Part shown: positions 10,209 through 21,390 of the stretch, one piece after another | How the letters are laid out: each line of letters begins with the position of its first letter | Position numbering within the stretch: position 1 is the stretch's first letter | Assembly (NCBI RefSeq): GCF_028640845.1 | Contig: NC_080539.1 | Span: forward strand, 108,862,054-108,926,053 | Source of the DNA: Ahaetulla prasina | Lineage: Eukaryota > Chordata > Lepidosauria > Squamata > Colubridae | Length of the DNA: 64,000 bases | Reading direction: 5' to 3' | Program-made: the position numbers and the translations under genes | The notes under the pieces: model-generated | The model's database searches: none | What the model was told of the DNA's origin: nothing | Seen by the model: the letters and a program-made list of their open reading frames with translations, nothing else

Positions 10209-11339
10209 AGATCAGGTGATACAAAGCATTTTCCCCTGTCTATGCCAAGCCATAGTATGAATTGACTAGTTTTGGCTCTATGTTATATATGAATTGAGCT
10301 ACTGTGGCCTTGTAAAGCATGCTTTATATCGTAAATATCGAATCTGAACAGATAATTGCTCATAAACCATGTTTTTAAAAAAAGACATGAGTTATAGATC
10401 CATATGTGCAATTTGAACTAAATATGCATGTCTGTATTACTTACATTGATCATTTCTAAAAATATATATCAAGGTCGATATCAATTGTTATTAGCTCTTG
10501 AGTTGACTTTACAGATGTCATTCGTTATTTGCATAATTTTAAAAAATGTAATATTAGGAAATCATTATGCAATGACTGACTGTGGACCATTGTAACCAAA
10601 AGCTGAGTTAAAATACTTGGCTAGAAATTTAACAACTTCCATTGTTAAATGTTACATATTTCCTCATCAGCTCTCAAACTATATGGGAGTCATTCAGTTC
10701 ATACCATTAACATTACGAAACACCGGTAGCAAGGTTCTCTTACAGCCTTCTAAGTTTTTGTTTTACAGGGTGTTTTTTTACAGAAGCCACAGAAATAATA
10801 GCAGTAACATTTTTTAGTTTAAAACTTTGTTTCTTATTCTTGCACATACTATACCACAAAATCCTGTAATTCCAGTTTAGGATGTTTTACGTTGCTTATT
10901 GTTAAAGAAATAAGACTTAATGCAATCATTCAGCCTTATTACAGAAACTGAACAAACAGTCTGACCCACTGAACTGAAAACAGTCCACTATGTATTATGG
11001 TCTTTTAGATACATGTTGACGCTCTCATTAATTTTCAAGCCCCAGACAGAAAACCTAAGCAAAGGCTGTCAGCATGTGCATGGGATCCACCATATATGGT
11101 TTTGTTTAGTTCAATGGGATCAAGTAGACACATATCTAATTGTCTTGACTTTTGCTCAATAAACTTTGGCAGTGATTTCAACATCTCCAGAAGGCACAAC
11201 ATCATATTTGTTTATTGAGAAATAAGCTTCAGTGAAATTAGTTTATTGAATTCTCTTTTCATTCAAATCTCTGTTTTTCTAAAAAAAAATGTTGAATGCC
11301 TCAATTGACCGCAATCATAATAGACAGAAGTGCCCATCA
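10207..11339. other. No recognised feature
   Basis: AT-rich intron sequence; no exon or repeat family recognised. Confidence 0.4.
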
Positions 11340-12134
11340 GGTGGCAACAGTAGTGGGTTGCTACCGATTTTCCCCAGTTCGCAAGAACCGGTAGTAAACA
11401 TTTTGAGTAGTTCGGAGAACTGGTAGTAAAAATTCTGCCTGGCCCCGCCCCCAATCTATTGCTGCCTCCCGACTCCCAGCTGATCGGCTAGAAGGAAAAA
11501 ATCAAGACTCACTTGTCGAAGAAGAGAAAAAAAAACAAGACACCGTCCCTTTAAATTGATCGGCTGCGGGGGGCGGGGGGTGGGGAAACACTGTCATTTT
11601 AAATTGACAGAGCGGCTAGAAGCTCCGTTCTGAGTCAGCTGAACAACAAATTGGATAAGAGAAGGAATTCTTATATGGTTCAATATTTTTGAAGTTTTGG
11701 GGTTTGTGCAACATGGGCTTTGTGTTTCTAAAAAGGTTTGGGCAATTTCCATTGTGAGTATCCTGTCTTGAATGAGTTTTCTGCCTGCTTGTAAATGGAG
11801 CCGAACTTCCGGTAGCTGTTTTCTGCTTACAAAGTTTCCTTTATGCAGCTGGCAGGAATGTGGAATTCCAGGCAGGTTCCTTGCTAGCAGCTTGATTATT
11901 CCTTAAATATCTGGGATATTTTATTTGGGAAATGAAGAGGGGGGAGTTTGATTCCTTCCCAGAACAGATTAGTGGGGTGAGGAGGAAATGGGATTTTGAA
12001 GTAACCTTCCCCTGGAGTGGGGAGGGACTGGGGATTTTAGGCTTGCTGTCAAACATCAGCCAGAATACTAATGATTGTTTTGAACAATAAGGTTGTATTA
12101 CATGAATGGCTATTTTATATATGAAATTATGACT

Positions 12135-12345
12135 GAAACCTTTATAGGTTCACACTGTCAGGAAGTTTGTCCATAGTTTTAGGTTGCTTCTCTCTTTGTT
12201 GAGTTTCCATCCATTGCTACTTATTTTGCCTTCTGGTGCTTTGGAAAATACTTCCTCCCCCCTTCTTTCTAGCAGCCCCTTAAAAGCCTGTTGCCTATCA
12301 CACTCTTGGGCAAAGCATGTGAGCCATTTCCTCCTTTCAGTGGTC
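12135..12345 (-). mobile_element. CR1 LINE 3' fragment, antisense
   Basis: Read on the minus strand it gives the CR1 end motif (ATTTTCCAAAGCACCAGAAGG, then GATGGAAACT...AACAAAGAGA and CTATGGACAAACTTCCTGAC). Lies within the large hAT element. Confidence 0.75.
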
Positions 12346-12364
12346 CATGAAAGTGCATCTATAG

Positions 12365-12459
12365 CAGAGGTCTCCAACCTTGTCCACTTTAAGACTTTAA
12401 GACAGCAAAGCTGGCTGAGGAATTCTGGGAGTTGAAGTGGCCAAGTTTGGAGACCCCTG
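12365..12459. mobile_element. hAT-type MITE, 95 bp, nested
   Basis: The ends CAGAGGTCTCCAACCTTG and CCAAGTTTGGAGACCCCTG are inverted repeats. Perfect 8-bp duplications ATCTATAG lie at 12357-12364 and 12460-12467. Core carries TCTGGGAGTTGAAGTGG, as in the elements at 30362 and 49212. Confidence 0.9.
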
Positions 12460-13110
12460 ATCTATAGTATGTAGATAATAAAGTTGCAAAAAGGTGAACA
12501 ACATTTTTGCAGAACTATAGATACGTTGAGGCTGGGTGTGACAAGGAATGACTGGGAGGGGAGGGGCCAGGCGAGGGAGGTACCCCTTGACATGAGAGAC
12601 ATTGAGTTGGCCACGCCTACCCAGTCACATGACCATAAAGCCACACCCACAAAATAAGCCACGCCCACAGAGCCGATAGCAAAAAATTTTAGAATCCACC
12701 CCTGGGTGGCAACCACAGCATATGGAAGATTGTGATTTGGACATGAGGAGTACATGATAAAGAGAAATTAATTAACAAAAATGAAATAAATAAAGATAGT
12801 TATCTTGGATGACTGTGTAATTAATTAAGAAACAGGGAATAGTGTAATCAAACTGAACGAAAGTAGACTGATTTTTGAGAATAAAGTTGATACATGCAAG
12901 TCTGTGACAGTGGAAGTTTAATTTTGAATTGGGATTTGGCCATCTTAAGTAGTTGTGGGTGCTTGAAAGTAGAAATCCATAGGCTTAATGATAGTTGTAT
13001 ATTATATTCCACAAATGGCCATAATGAAATGATCAGAAATGAGTTTTGAGTGGAAAAATGTTAAGTATTCTGGATTAATATAATCCAGGAGTGGGAAAAT
13101 ACTGTTAGAT

Positions 13111-13441
13111 CAGGGGTGAAATCCAGCAGTTTCTGACAGGCTCTGGAGAACTGGTAGCGGACATTTTGAGCAGTTCGGAGAACCAGTAGTGGAAATTTTG
13201 AGTAGTTTGGAGAACCAGCAAATACCACCTCTGGCTGGCCCCAGACTGTGGTGGGAATGGAGATTTTGCAATATCCTTCCCCTGGAGTGGGGTAGGAATG
13301 GAGATTTTGCAGTATCCTTCTCCTGGAGTGGGGTGGAAATGGAGATTTTGCAGTATCCTTCCCCTGCCACACCCACCAAGCCACACCCACCAAGCCACAC
13401 CCATAGAACCAGTAATAAAAAAATTTTTGATTTCACCACTG
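13111..13441. mobile_element. hAT-type MITE, 331 bp, with 41-bp tandem repeats
   Basis: The ends CAGGGGTGAAATCCAGCAG and TTTGATTTCACCACTG are inverted repeats. Perfect 8-bp duplications TGTTAGAT lie at 13103-13110 and 13442-13449. The middle has three 41-bp units, each with GGAGATTTTGCARTATCCTT, starting near 13260, 13301 and 13342. A close relative with a single unit is at 54375 in the opposite orientation. Confidence 0.92.
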
Positions 13442-13449
13442 TGTTAGAT

Positions 13450-13960
13450 GACATGAATTGATGTATGGTAATAAGATCAGAGATATAGAAAAAGTGTCTT
13501 GACCATTAAGAGATTCAAGTACGTAAGCATCTGTTTTGAAAATTGGTGGTTTGAAAATATGGTGTGAGTATAAGTCTATTTCAATGGATATAAATCTAAA
13601 AGCTTGGTTTTGTTCATAATGAAAGATTAAGGAAAATTAGTGAAGAATACAAGGGTAATGAGAGGTTCTGAATGTGTAACAGAACATTATTTGTTAGTGT
13701 CAAGATTAGTACTTAAAAAAGAGTTAACACGGAAGAAAACAAGAAGTAAAACAACAAGCAAGAATGAAAAATCAGAGGAAAAGAAGATCTTATCCCCTTC
13801 TATAGACATATGAACTGCATTCAGCATCAAACCCAGGAGATGCCCCTCTCCGCATACATAGAAACTGCTTAGTGCATCTGTAAGAAAACATTTACTGCAA
13901 GCTGAATTGGCCCTGAGTAGTGAGAGGGATAGTAGTGAGTTAGTACTAAGTAATGAGAGG
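13450..13960. other. No recognised feature
   Basis: Purine-rich AT sequence without a recognised family. Confidence 0.4.
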
Positions 13961-13963
13961 ATT

Positions 13964-14318
13964 AAGGGATGTGATGGCTCAGTGGCTAAGATGCTGAGCT
14001 TGTCAATCGAAAGGTTGGCAGTTCAGCAGTTTGAATCCCTAGTGCCACGTAACAGGGTAAGCTCCCGTTACTTGTCCCAGCTTCTGCCAGCCTAGCAGTT
14101 CAAAAGCACGTAAAAAAATGCAAGTAGAAAAACAGGGACCACCTTTGGTGGGAAGGTAGGAAGCGTTCCGTCCGCCTTTGGCATTTAGTCATGCTGGCCA
14201 CATGACCACGGAGACGTCTTCGGACAGCGCTGGCTCTTCGGCTTTGAAACGAAGATTAGCACTGCCCCTAGAGTCAGGAACGACTAGCACATATGTGCAA
14301 GGGGAACCTTTACCTTTA
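13964..14318 (+). mobile_element. Sauria-type SINE, near full length
   Basis: tRNA-like head with A box (TGGCTCAGTGGCTAAGATG) and B box near 14030 (GTTTGAATCCCTAGT). The conserved body has GGGACCACCTTTGGTGGG, CACATGACCACGGAGACG and CTGGCTCTTCGGCTTTGAAAC. The 3' tail is AGTCAGGAACGACTAGCAC ... AACCTTTACCTTT. Family knowledge: Sauria SINEs share this tail with BovB LINEs, which mobilise them. Candidate target duplication: TAATGAGAGG before and TAGTGAGAGG after. Confidence 0.92.
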
Positions 14319-14329
14319 CTAGTGAGAGG

Positions 14330-15325
14330 GAAAAAAATCTTAAATTGAATCTTCAAAGTGATCTGCTTGCTTTAGGTGAGCCTGGTTTGACCAGAGCAGT
14401 TTGCAGAAAGGCATAGATTGGGAAGAATTAAAAAAAAGTGCTGGATGAAATAAGGAAATGAAAAAAGCTGTAAACAGGAAAAATATGAATATAAGAGAAC
14501 GATTACCATGAACATGAGGATGAATGATAACTTCAAAGAATGTATTCAAAGGAAAGCAGACAAGGACGAAAGGTGGTAGAGAAAATCCAAGAAGTTTTAA
14601 TGGAAATAAAAGTAGTTTTGAAATTGGGTGAAGAGTGCTAGCCAAGAAGCCTCCGCAAAAGTAGAAGGGATTAAAAATAAAAGGGATGAAATCATTTGGA
14701 ATAAAACTGAAGTGAGAGAATGCTGAAAATATGTTTTACAGAGGAGTACAGGAATGATAGCGATATATAAAGAATGAAATTGAAAGAAATTTTACTGTCA
14801 AAGAAAAAAGGACAAAAAACAAATAGTGAATGCAGTGAATGTTTAAAAAATGACTAGGCTGCAGGTGTAGAGTGTGTAACTGGAGAAGTGTTATGATTGT
14901 GGTTTTCTTAAGTGCTGTGTGACTTGTTTAACATGTGTGTGAAGATAGTATCTGTGTCTGACTATTGGAAGAATGCTATTACTGTAAGGAAGGAAGCAAG
15001 TTTCAGGGCAAACCTACAGAGCAATTATTTTGTTAAGTATAGCAGAAAAAATGTTTGCATGAATTCTAGTTGAAAAAATACAAGAGGTGACAATAAGAAA
15101 AATTTGGGAAGTACAGTGAAGGTTTATACCAGTAACGGATGTGCAGAATTTTGCTCTTAAGTAGGTCATTGAGAAATATTGTATGTCTGTTGATTTAGAG
15201 AAAGCACGTAAAATGGAAGAAGTTTATGTTTTGAAATATTTTCCATGAGTGTTTAGTAGAAGGTTGGTTGAATATGATAAGAACAATTCATGATGGCTGC
15301 AAACCATGCATGAGAATAAATGGAA
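14330..15325. other. No recognised feature
   Basis: AT-rich, purine-biased on the plus strand. Short frames look random. Confidence 0.4.
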
Positions 15326-15327
15326 TA

Positions 15328-15701
15328 CAGATATTCCTCAGTTTAAAACAGTTCATTTAATGATCGTTCAAAGTTACAACAGCACTGGAAAAAAGGGACT
15401 TATGACTGTTTTTCACACTTATGACCATTGCAGCATCCCCATGGTCACAGATGCTTGGCAACTGGTTCATACTTACAATGGTTGCAATGGCCTGGGGTCA
15501 TGTAAGCTCCTTTTGCGACCTGACAAGCAAAGTCAATGAGGAACCCAGATTTACTTAACAACCATATTACTAACTTAACAAATGCAATGATTCACAACAA
15601 CTGTGACAAGAAAAATTGTAAAAGGGGGCAAACTCAGCAAATGTTTCACTTAGCAACATACATTTTGGGCTCAATTATGGTTGTAACTCAAGGACTATCT
15701 G
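15328..15701. mobile_element. TA-flanked MITE (Tc1/mariner-like), 374 bp
   Basis: The ends CAGATATTCCTCAGTTTA and TAACTCAAGGACTATCTG are imperfect inverted repeats bounded by TA on both sides (15326-15327, 15702-15703). Internal motifs such as TTAACAACCATATTAC, CACTTAGCAACATA and GGGCTCAATTATGGTTGTAA recur in the copy at 56421. Confidence 0.8.
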
Positions 15702-15703
15702 TA

Positions 15704-16077
15704 CTGAACAAATGGTTCAATACTGAGCAGAGATTAAAACAAAGCTGTTTAACATACCCTTGGATATTTAAAATATTTATGTATTAATGTCTAATTAGTG
15801 CTTGTAATGACTTTAGAGTTAATGTTGGTTATTGATTTATGGAAAAAATTCAATGTTGTTAACTGAAAATCCAAATAATTTGCAAAAAATATCAAATAGA
15901 TTCTATGATACAACAAGAAGTATGAATCTGAAAATTAATGCATGAGATCAAATTAGTTGTGAAATAGGAAAAATGGGGTGAACTTATAGAAGTTATTCTG
16001 AGATGAGGAAAGTCTACAAGAGGTAGATGAAATTATGAGCATTGGAATGAAAATAGTGACATACATAAAAGAAGTAT
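15704..16077. other. No recognised feature
   Basis: AT-rich; nothing identified. Confidence 0.4.
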
Positions 16078-16445
16078 ATTTATTTATTTATTTATTTATT
16101 TATTATTTCAATTTCTATACCGCCCTTCTCCCGAAGGACTCAGGGCGGTTTACAGCCAACTAAGAACAACCAATACAAAAATTAAAAACAAATTTAAAAG
16201 ATTAATTTAAATAGGCTGAAGATACTAAAAACTATTTAAAAAACCCCATTAAAAACTATTAAAAAATTATTAGGCCAGTCCTGCACGATGAAATAAAAGA
16301 GTCTTCAACTCACGCCGGAAGGCCCGGGAGTTGGTGTAACCCTGGGGGTAGCTCGTTCCAGAGGGCTGGAGCCCCCGCAGAGAAGGCCCTCCCCCTGGGG
16401 GTCGACATTGTCTGGCCGACAGCACCCTGAGGAGTTGAGGTGATT
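16078..16445 (-). mobile_element. L2 LINE 3' end, antisense
   Basis: Minus-strand translation gives GRAFSAGAPALWNELPPG and AFRRELKTLLFHRAGLA, the C-terminus of L2 ORF2. It is followed by the L2 3' end, with CCGCCCTGAGTCCTTCGGGAGAAGGGCGG and a TAAATAAATA tail at 16078-16103. Confidence 0.88.
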
Positions 16446-16455
16446 TGATCATAAA

Positions 16456-18130
16456 TGAAAACTGAAATGCAAAACAAGTATATGAAAGACAAGCCAATAA
16501 GTTAAAGGGAATACTGAGAAAGTCATAGCTGGATGGAATTAATAAGATCCCCTAAAAAGAGAAATTTAAATAGAAGTGTATGAAGTATATGAAGTGTATG
16601 GGCCTAGTAGAAAGAACAGCTTACAAACATAAAAAATACAGGAAAATACAAAGAATTTGTTTTAGCTTCATCTCTACTTCTTTTTCTTTCTCCTATTGTG
16701 TGACTTAATTTGTTTGCTTACTATTTCATAGGCCTTTTCTGTACTTCATATAACATTACCTTAAAAGAAAATAGCATACTGGATATGTTTGTACTGTGAT
16801 ACATCAGACCAGAATAGAAACTTCAAAATAGGGGTTTAAGATTTACCATTTGAAGTATCTGAATAATCTTATAGGCCAAATTGATTGACTTTGCAGTAGA
16901 GTTTTAAATGTGAGGAGAAATGTAGACAGTTCTTCCTATATCATATTTTAGGTTTACATTGCAATGCCAATTGCAATATAAGAAATAAACTCTGGACATA
17001 TTCCATGTGGCAAAAATTTCATAGGTGGGAAGACATGAAGGTGCAGCAGTGCAACTGACCCATTTGCAGATCCCACAAAACTCTTAAATATGGGCTTAAT
17101 GTTATTCAAAAGGAAGCCTTGTAATTAGAAATGATTTCTTGGAAAGATGAAAGCATGAATCCAATTTCAAAGCTTACTGAAATCAATGAAGATTGGTCTG
17201 GGTGGGACTCCCTGTGGTAGCAAATTCCATTTCAAATGAAACGAGAGCTTTCTGCATTGAAACACTATGGCTTCTCCTATTAGGTCTAAAAAGAATTTAC
17301 TCTTGCTTTATTATAGCTAAATAACATGTCCGTTTTATGAGAAGAGCAGATGAAAATAAATGCGTATGGCTGGAAGAAAGGAAGGGAAAGAAAAATCTCA
17401 CTGCTGAAAAGAATTCTGCCAAGATCAACCTTAGAGAGTTTTATAAATTAATTCTATTCCACATGTTTATTTTTCTTTTGGAAATTCTACACGGAGGCCG
17501 TTTAAATAATCTTATTGGCAACAGTATATTGTGTGTGTGTATGTGCGTGTATGTGTATCACTGTTACTGGTAGATGCTTGCTATTTTTTCATTAAAAAGT
17601 AGACGGTCGGTTTTCCTTCTGACCTAGCAAATTAGGTAAGATTTATACTTCTGACCTGACATTAGGTTGTTAAGATTTATTCTTATATATTAATTTTATG
17701 ATGCTTTTAAACAACTTATTTACAGCATGGGGAATATATTTATGGCTTAAGAAAAAGCGATTATACTTTAGACAACAGTGAAAATATCGTAGGGAAAGTC
17801 CCTCAGATTCGTGAAAGTAACAGATGCCCCTTCAGCTGGTTTCTTCTGGGGCTTTGGGTATTTCCTTTTGTTGTTTAAGTGTTAATATTATAAATTTTCA
17901 TGTTGGTTTGGGCATACTAATTTTAGACTGTTCCAAAATTCCAGTTTAGAGAAATCTACTGAAGTGAAAAAAAAATGGACCACTTGTTAAATTCCAGTGG
18001 TAATCAATCCTCAGCATCGAGAACAATAATGATGAACTTCAATGAAAGTATTACTTAAGTTTTATTATCTATATTAAAATTAGGTAATTCAGCAGAACTT
18101 AACTTTAGTTAGATTTAATGCTGAGTTGCT
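16456..18130. other. No recognised feature
   Basis: AT-rich, apparently single-copy. A short GT-rich run lies near 17531-17556. Confidence 0.4.
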
Positions 18131-18139
18131 AATGCCGGA

Positions 18140-18345
18140 TGGACAGATGTCACTGGGAGAAGACAGTCTAGCAAATATCCAGACCCTGAACCATGAAGAA
18201 TTTTAAAGAAGATTACCAGCACCTTGATGCCAACTGGTAACCAAAACAGTTCTTGAAGTAGTTTTTTATGTGGCCACCTGAAAGGGCACTCAAAACTATC
18301 TGAGCCAACACTTTCTATGTGTTGCTATAATTTCCAAATATTCTT
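18140..18345 (-). mobile_element. Probable L2 LINE fragment, antisense, decayed
   Basis: The series CCAGACCCTGAACCATGAAG, then CACCTTGATGCCAACTGG and GTGGCCACCTGAAAGG, resembles the antisense of the L2 segment just upstream of the conserved C-terminus (compare 27500-27590). Old and diverged. Confidence 0.5.
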
Positions 18346-18499
18346 CAAGGACAGTCCCACTTTCAATAAAGGCTGATGAAGGTGAAAGTGGAAGTGAATA
18401 TAGCCTCCTCTTCCAGGAAAGGTGACAATTAATGCACAAGATTCTTACACTCTTACACTGCAAAAACATATGGACTTCACAACTCGACTAGGGTAAAGC

Positions 18500-19072
18500 A
18501 ATAGACACGATTTATATAGCCTTCTGTACCTTTGATTTAGTGGTACACAGCAAACTACTTCTAAAACTAAAATCTTATGGCATTTCCGGATCCCTGCATA
18601 AGTGGATAGCTGCATTCCTATCAAACAGGCAACAAGTAGTCAAAATAGGGAACAGCCTATCAAACTCTGCACCTGTTAACAGCGGGGTCTCCCAAGGAAA
18701 CATTTTAGGACCCACACAAATGACCTTTGCAATCATATTATAAGCAACAGCGTTCTCTTTGCTGATGATGTAAAACTGTTCAGCACCACTGACAATACAA
18801 AAAGACCTTGACTATCGGTTAGAATGGTCAAACAATTGGCAACTCCAAATCTCAACCAACAAATGCTCTGTCTTACACATTGGCAAAAAAAATATCAAAA
18901 CACAAAATACAAGCTGGGTGGATACGACCTTGTAGATGACCCTCACTCTGTCAAGGACCTTGGAGTACTCATCTCAAACGATCTGAGTGCCAGAGCTCAC
19001 TATAACAGCATTGCCAAAAAGGCATTAAAAGTTGTTAACTTAATCTTGCGTAGCTTCTTCTCTGGTAATATT
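18500..19072 (+). mobile_element. L3/CR1-type LINE, copy 2, 5' part
   Basis: Translates to KLLLKLKSYGISGSLHKWIA and NSGVSQGNILGP, then a damaged FADDVKLF box near 18756-18780 and SVKDLGVLISNDLSARAHY. Frameshifts and a deletion near 18720 inactivate it. Interrupted at 19073 by an LTR and resumes at 19674. Confidence 0.88.
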
Positions 19073-19673
19073 TGTTGTGACTAAGGCCCAAGTAGTGATT
19101 ACTAAACACAATTCAGTCCTCAACAAACTTATTTTATTAAAACAGCTGAGAATTAATTCATTCTCTGCTTAGTCCAAAACAAAATTCTTAATAACCAGTC
19201 CGTTGGCCTTATCACCAACCCTTTGATGTCTTTGGCAACCTGCCAAAGGCTTTTCTTGGCAAAACCCCCACAAAATTCAAGAGATGCTGACAAGAAGCAC
19301 GGAAATCAATGTTGCTTTTTTACAAAGAATCCAACGGCTCGTTGCTGCTCTTTTAAGCCTTACGGGAGTGGCCAATCATCTTCTGGCCTTACTCCTGAGT
19401 TGTCCTTTTTTCTTCAGCTCCTCTTGACTTCTGGCAGCTCTTCACATGTGTGCTCTAAGAACAGGTCCTCCTGTTCCTCTGCCTCTCTGCTGTCCGTCTC
19501 TGGAGGCTCCGGAGTCCGCACATTGCTCTCAGATGGCCCTGGCCCCATCTCTGCCTCAGACCCAGAGCCCTTATTTGGGTCTTCCCTGACTCCAGTACTG
19601 GCCCATTGTCTTCCCCAGCCTCCTCACTGTCCAACTCCGATGCCAGGTTCGCAGGCTGCTGGCAACCCACAAT
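19073..19673 (-). mobile_element. Solo LTR of an endogenous retrovirus or LTR retrotransposon
   Basis: Seen: about 600 bp interrupting the L3 LINE, beginning TGTTGTGAC and ending near CCCACA on the plus strand; on the minus strand it runs TG...CA. AATATT flanks both sides (19067-19072 and 19674-19679). On the minus strand there is a purine-rich first half, a promoter-like GC patch, then AATAAAATAAG as polyadenylation signal shortly before the end. No gag, pol or env frame is present. Family unknown. The 71- and 150-codon frames inside are not recognisable proteins. Confidence 0.7.
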
Positions 19674-20318
19674 AATATTGTACTACTAACTAGAGCATAC
19701 AAAACATTTGCTAGACCAATTCTCAAATACATCACATCTGTCTGGAACCCGCACTACATATCGGACATTAATATAGTTGAGTGAGTCCACCGATATTTCA
19801 TGAGAAGAGTCCTCCATTCCTCTACCCGCAATAGAATACCATATGCCATCTGACTTGAAATTTTGGGCTTAGACAACTTGGAACTACGCCGCTTTCGGTC
19901 TGACCTAAGCGTAGTATATAAAATTATCTGCTACAATGTCCTACCTGTCAATGACTACTTCAACTTCAACCACAACAATACACAAGCAAGCAATAGTTAC
20001 AAACTTATGGTAAACCTCTCCAAACTCGATTGCAGAAAATATGATTTCAGCAACAGAGTGGTCAATGCCTGGAATGCACTACCTGACTCTCTGGTTTCTT
20101 CCCCAAACCCCCAAAATTTTAACCTTAGACTGTCTACTGTTGACCTCACCCCGTTCCTAAGAGGTCTTTAAGGGGCGTGCATAAGTGCACCAGCGTGCCT
20201 ACCGTCCCTGCCCTAATGTTCTCTTTTATTTGTGTCCATCTCATGTATTCATAATTATGTCTATATTTATATCTGTTATCTAATACATGCATGCATGCAT
20301 GCATGAATGAATGAATGA
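19674..20318 (+). mobile_element. L3/CR1-type LINE, copy 2, 3' part with microsatellite tail
   Basis: Resumes after the LTR. It reads LGLDNLELRRFRSDL and VVNAWNALPDSLVSS and ends LSTVDLTPFLRGL with its stop near 20170. The 3' UTR ends in ATGC repeats followed by AATG repeats (20286-20318), a simple-repeat tail different from that of copy 1. Confidence 0.88.
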
Positions 20319-20530
20319 ATTGGAAACTGACCAAGGAAGGGAGATTTCCTTTCTCCTTAGAACAATTAATCAGTGGAACAACTTGCCTGCAGAAGTTGTG
20401 AATGTTCCAACACTAGAAATGTTTAAGAAGATGTTGGATAACCATTTGTCTGAAGGGGTGTAGGGTTTCCTGCCTGGGCAAGGGTTGGACTAGAAGACCT
20501 CCAAGGTTCCTTCCAACTCTGTTATAATTA
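20319..20530 (+). mobile_element. CR1 LINE 3' end
   Basis: Contains the CR1 3' UTR series CAGTGGAACAACTTGCCTGC, then GGATAACCATTTGTCTGAA and GGGTTGGACTAGAAGACC ... CCTTCCAACTCTGTTATAA. It directly abuts the microsatellite tail of the L3 copy. Confidence 0.85.
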
Positions 20531-20754
20531 ATTAATTAATAAGAAAGATAAAAATTTGCAAAGGGCCTTTTTGTCACAAATGTATTTTATGTGCATGATA
20601 AGCATTATAATGTTTACACTAATGAGAAAACCTCTAACAGAAGCTGCAACAGATCTTACCTAAGAAAAGCTTGGAAAATTATGATGAGCACTTCTGCCTC
20701 AGCCCAATAGCCAATCAAAGTGCAGGGATTAGCCTAATCCAAAGTAAAAAAAAA

Positions 20755-21025
20755 TAATCCTGAATCTTGGGATATGCCTTCTAGGTGGCCACCCCAGGAC
20801 GGGCTTCTACCTGAAATCTGAGGGATCTCTATGCTTTTAGCATTCTGGAAGGTTGTGAAGACCCAGCTCTTCCTCCAAGCATTGGGCTAAAATGAAGGTT
20901 GAGCTGACTGGCTGTTTGGTCTGGTGTCTGTGGGGAAGAATATTTTCGTTTTTAGCTACATTTTGATAGAAGTTGTGAGTGCCTAGAGTTACTAGATATG
21001 TGACCCTATAAACAAATAATAAAAA
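20755..21025 (+). mobile_element. L2 LINE 3' end
   Basis: Plus-strand remnants resembling the L2 C-terminus (AAGACCCAGCTCTTCC) and a 3' UTR closing GAGTGCCTAGAGTTACTAG...AACAAATAATAAAAAAA. Confidence 0.6.
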
Positions 21026-21269
21026 AACTCACAGTAGGCCAGCTACAAAGCAACACTTGAACTAGTCGAAACTGGAAACACGACTTTCAACCCACTCTAA
21101 ATGGATTGGAATAAGAAGAAATTGTTGGTGTCCCTACTCCCAATGGGGAAAACATGGCAGCACAGATACATCTGTGCAACTGAAAAATGCCAAATAGTTT
21201 CCCTATTAATATCATTTCTATTTTTCCTTCCCCTGTCACTGGTCTTGAGTTGATTTTCAGTGTAAATGT

Positions 21270-21390
21270 AAACTATTCAGGATTTGTTGTTCAGTCATTA
21301 AGTCAGGTCCAACTCTACATGACCCCATGGGCCACAGCATGTCAGAGTCCCCTGTCCAACTCTCACAGCCATGCCTTATTACTGGGAAAA
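21270..21390 (-). mobile_element. BovB/RTE LINE 3' fragment, antisense
   Basis: GTTCAGTCATTAAGTCAGG and ACATGACCCCATGGGCCACA match the antisense of the BovB 3' region. Confidence 0.7.

Larger units (their letters stand above)
11348..12704. mobile_element. Large non-autonomous hAT element (1,357 bp) with nested insertions
   Basis: The ends CAGTAGTGGGTTGCTACCG and GAATCCACCCCTG are flanked by perfect 8-bp duplications GGTGGCAA at 11340-11347 and 12705-12712. The left end repeats a GGTAGTAAA-ATTTTGAGTAGTTCGG motif. The right end carries the CCACGCCCAC / CCACACCCAC series shared with the MITEs at 13111, 46011 and 54375. An antisense CR1 piece (about 12135-12345) and a second MITE (12365-12459) sit inside it. 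No transposase frame was seen. Confidence 0.85.

Noticed and set aside
13964..14045. tRNA-like A and B boxes considered as a tRNA gene
   Set aside because: Followed by the Sauria SINE body and BovB-like tail; the cloverleaf is not complete. The same applies to the other SINE heads.
19223..19675. 150-codon frame, possible gene
   Set aside because: It lies entirely inside the antisense solo LTR and has no recognisable domain.
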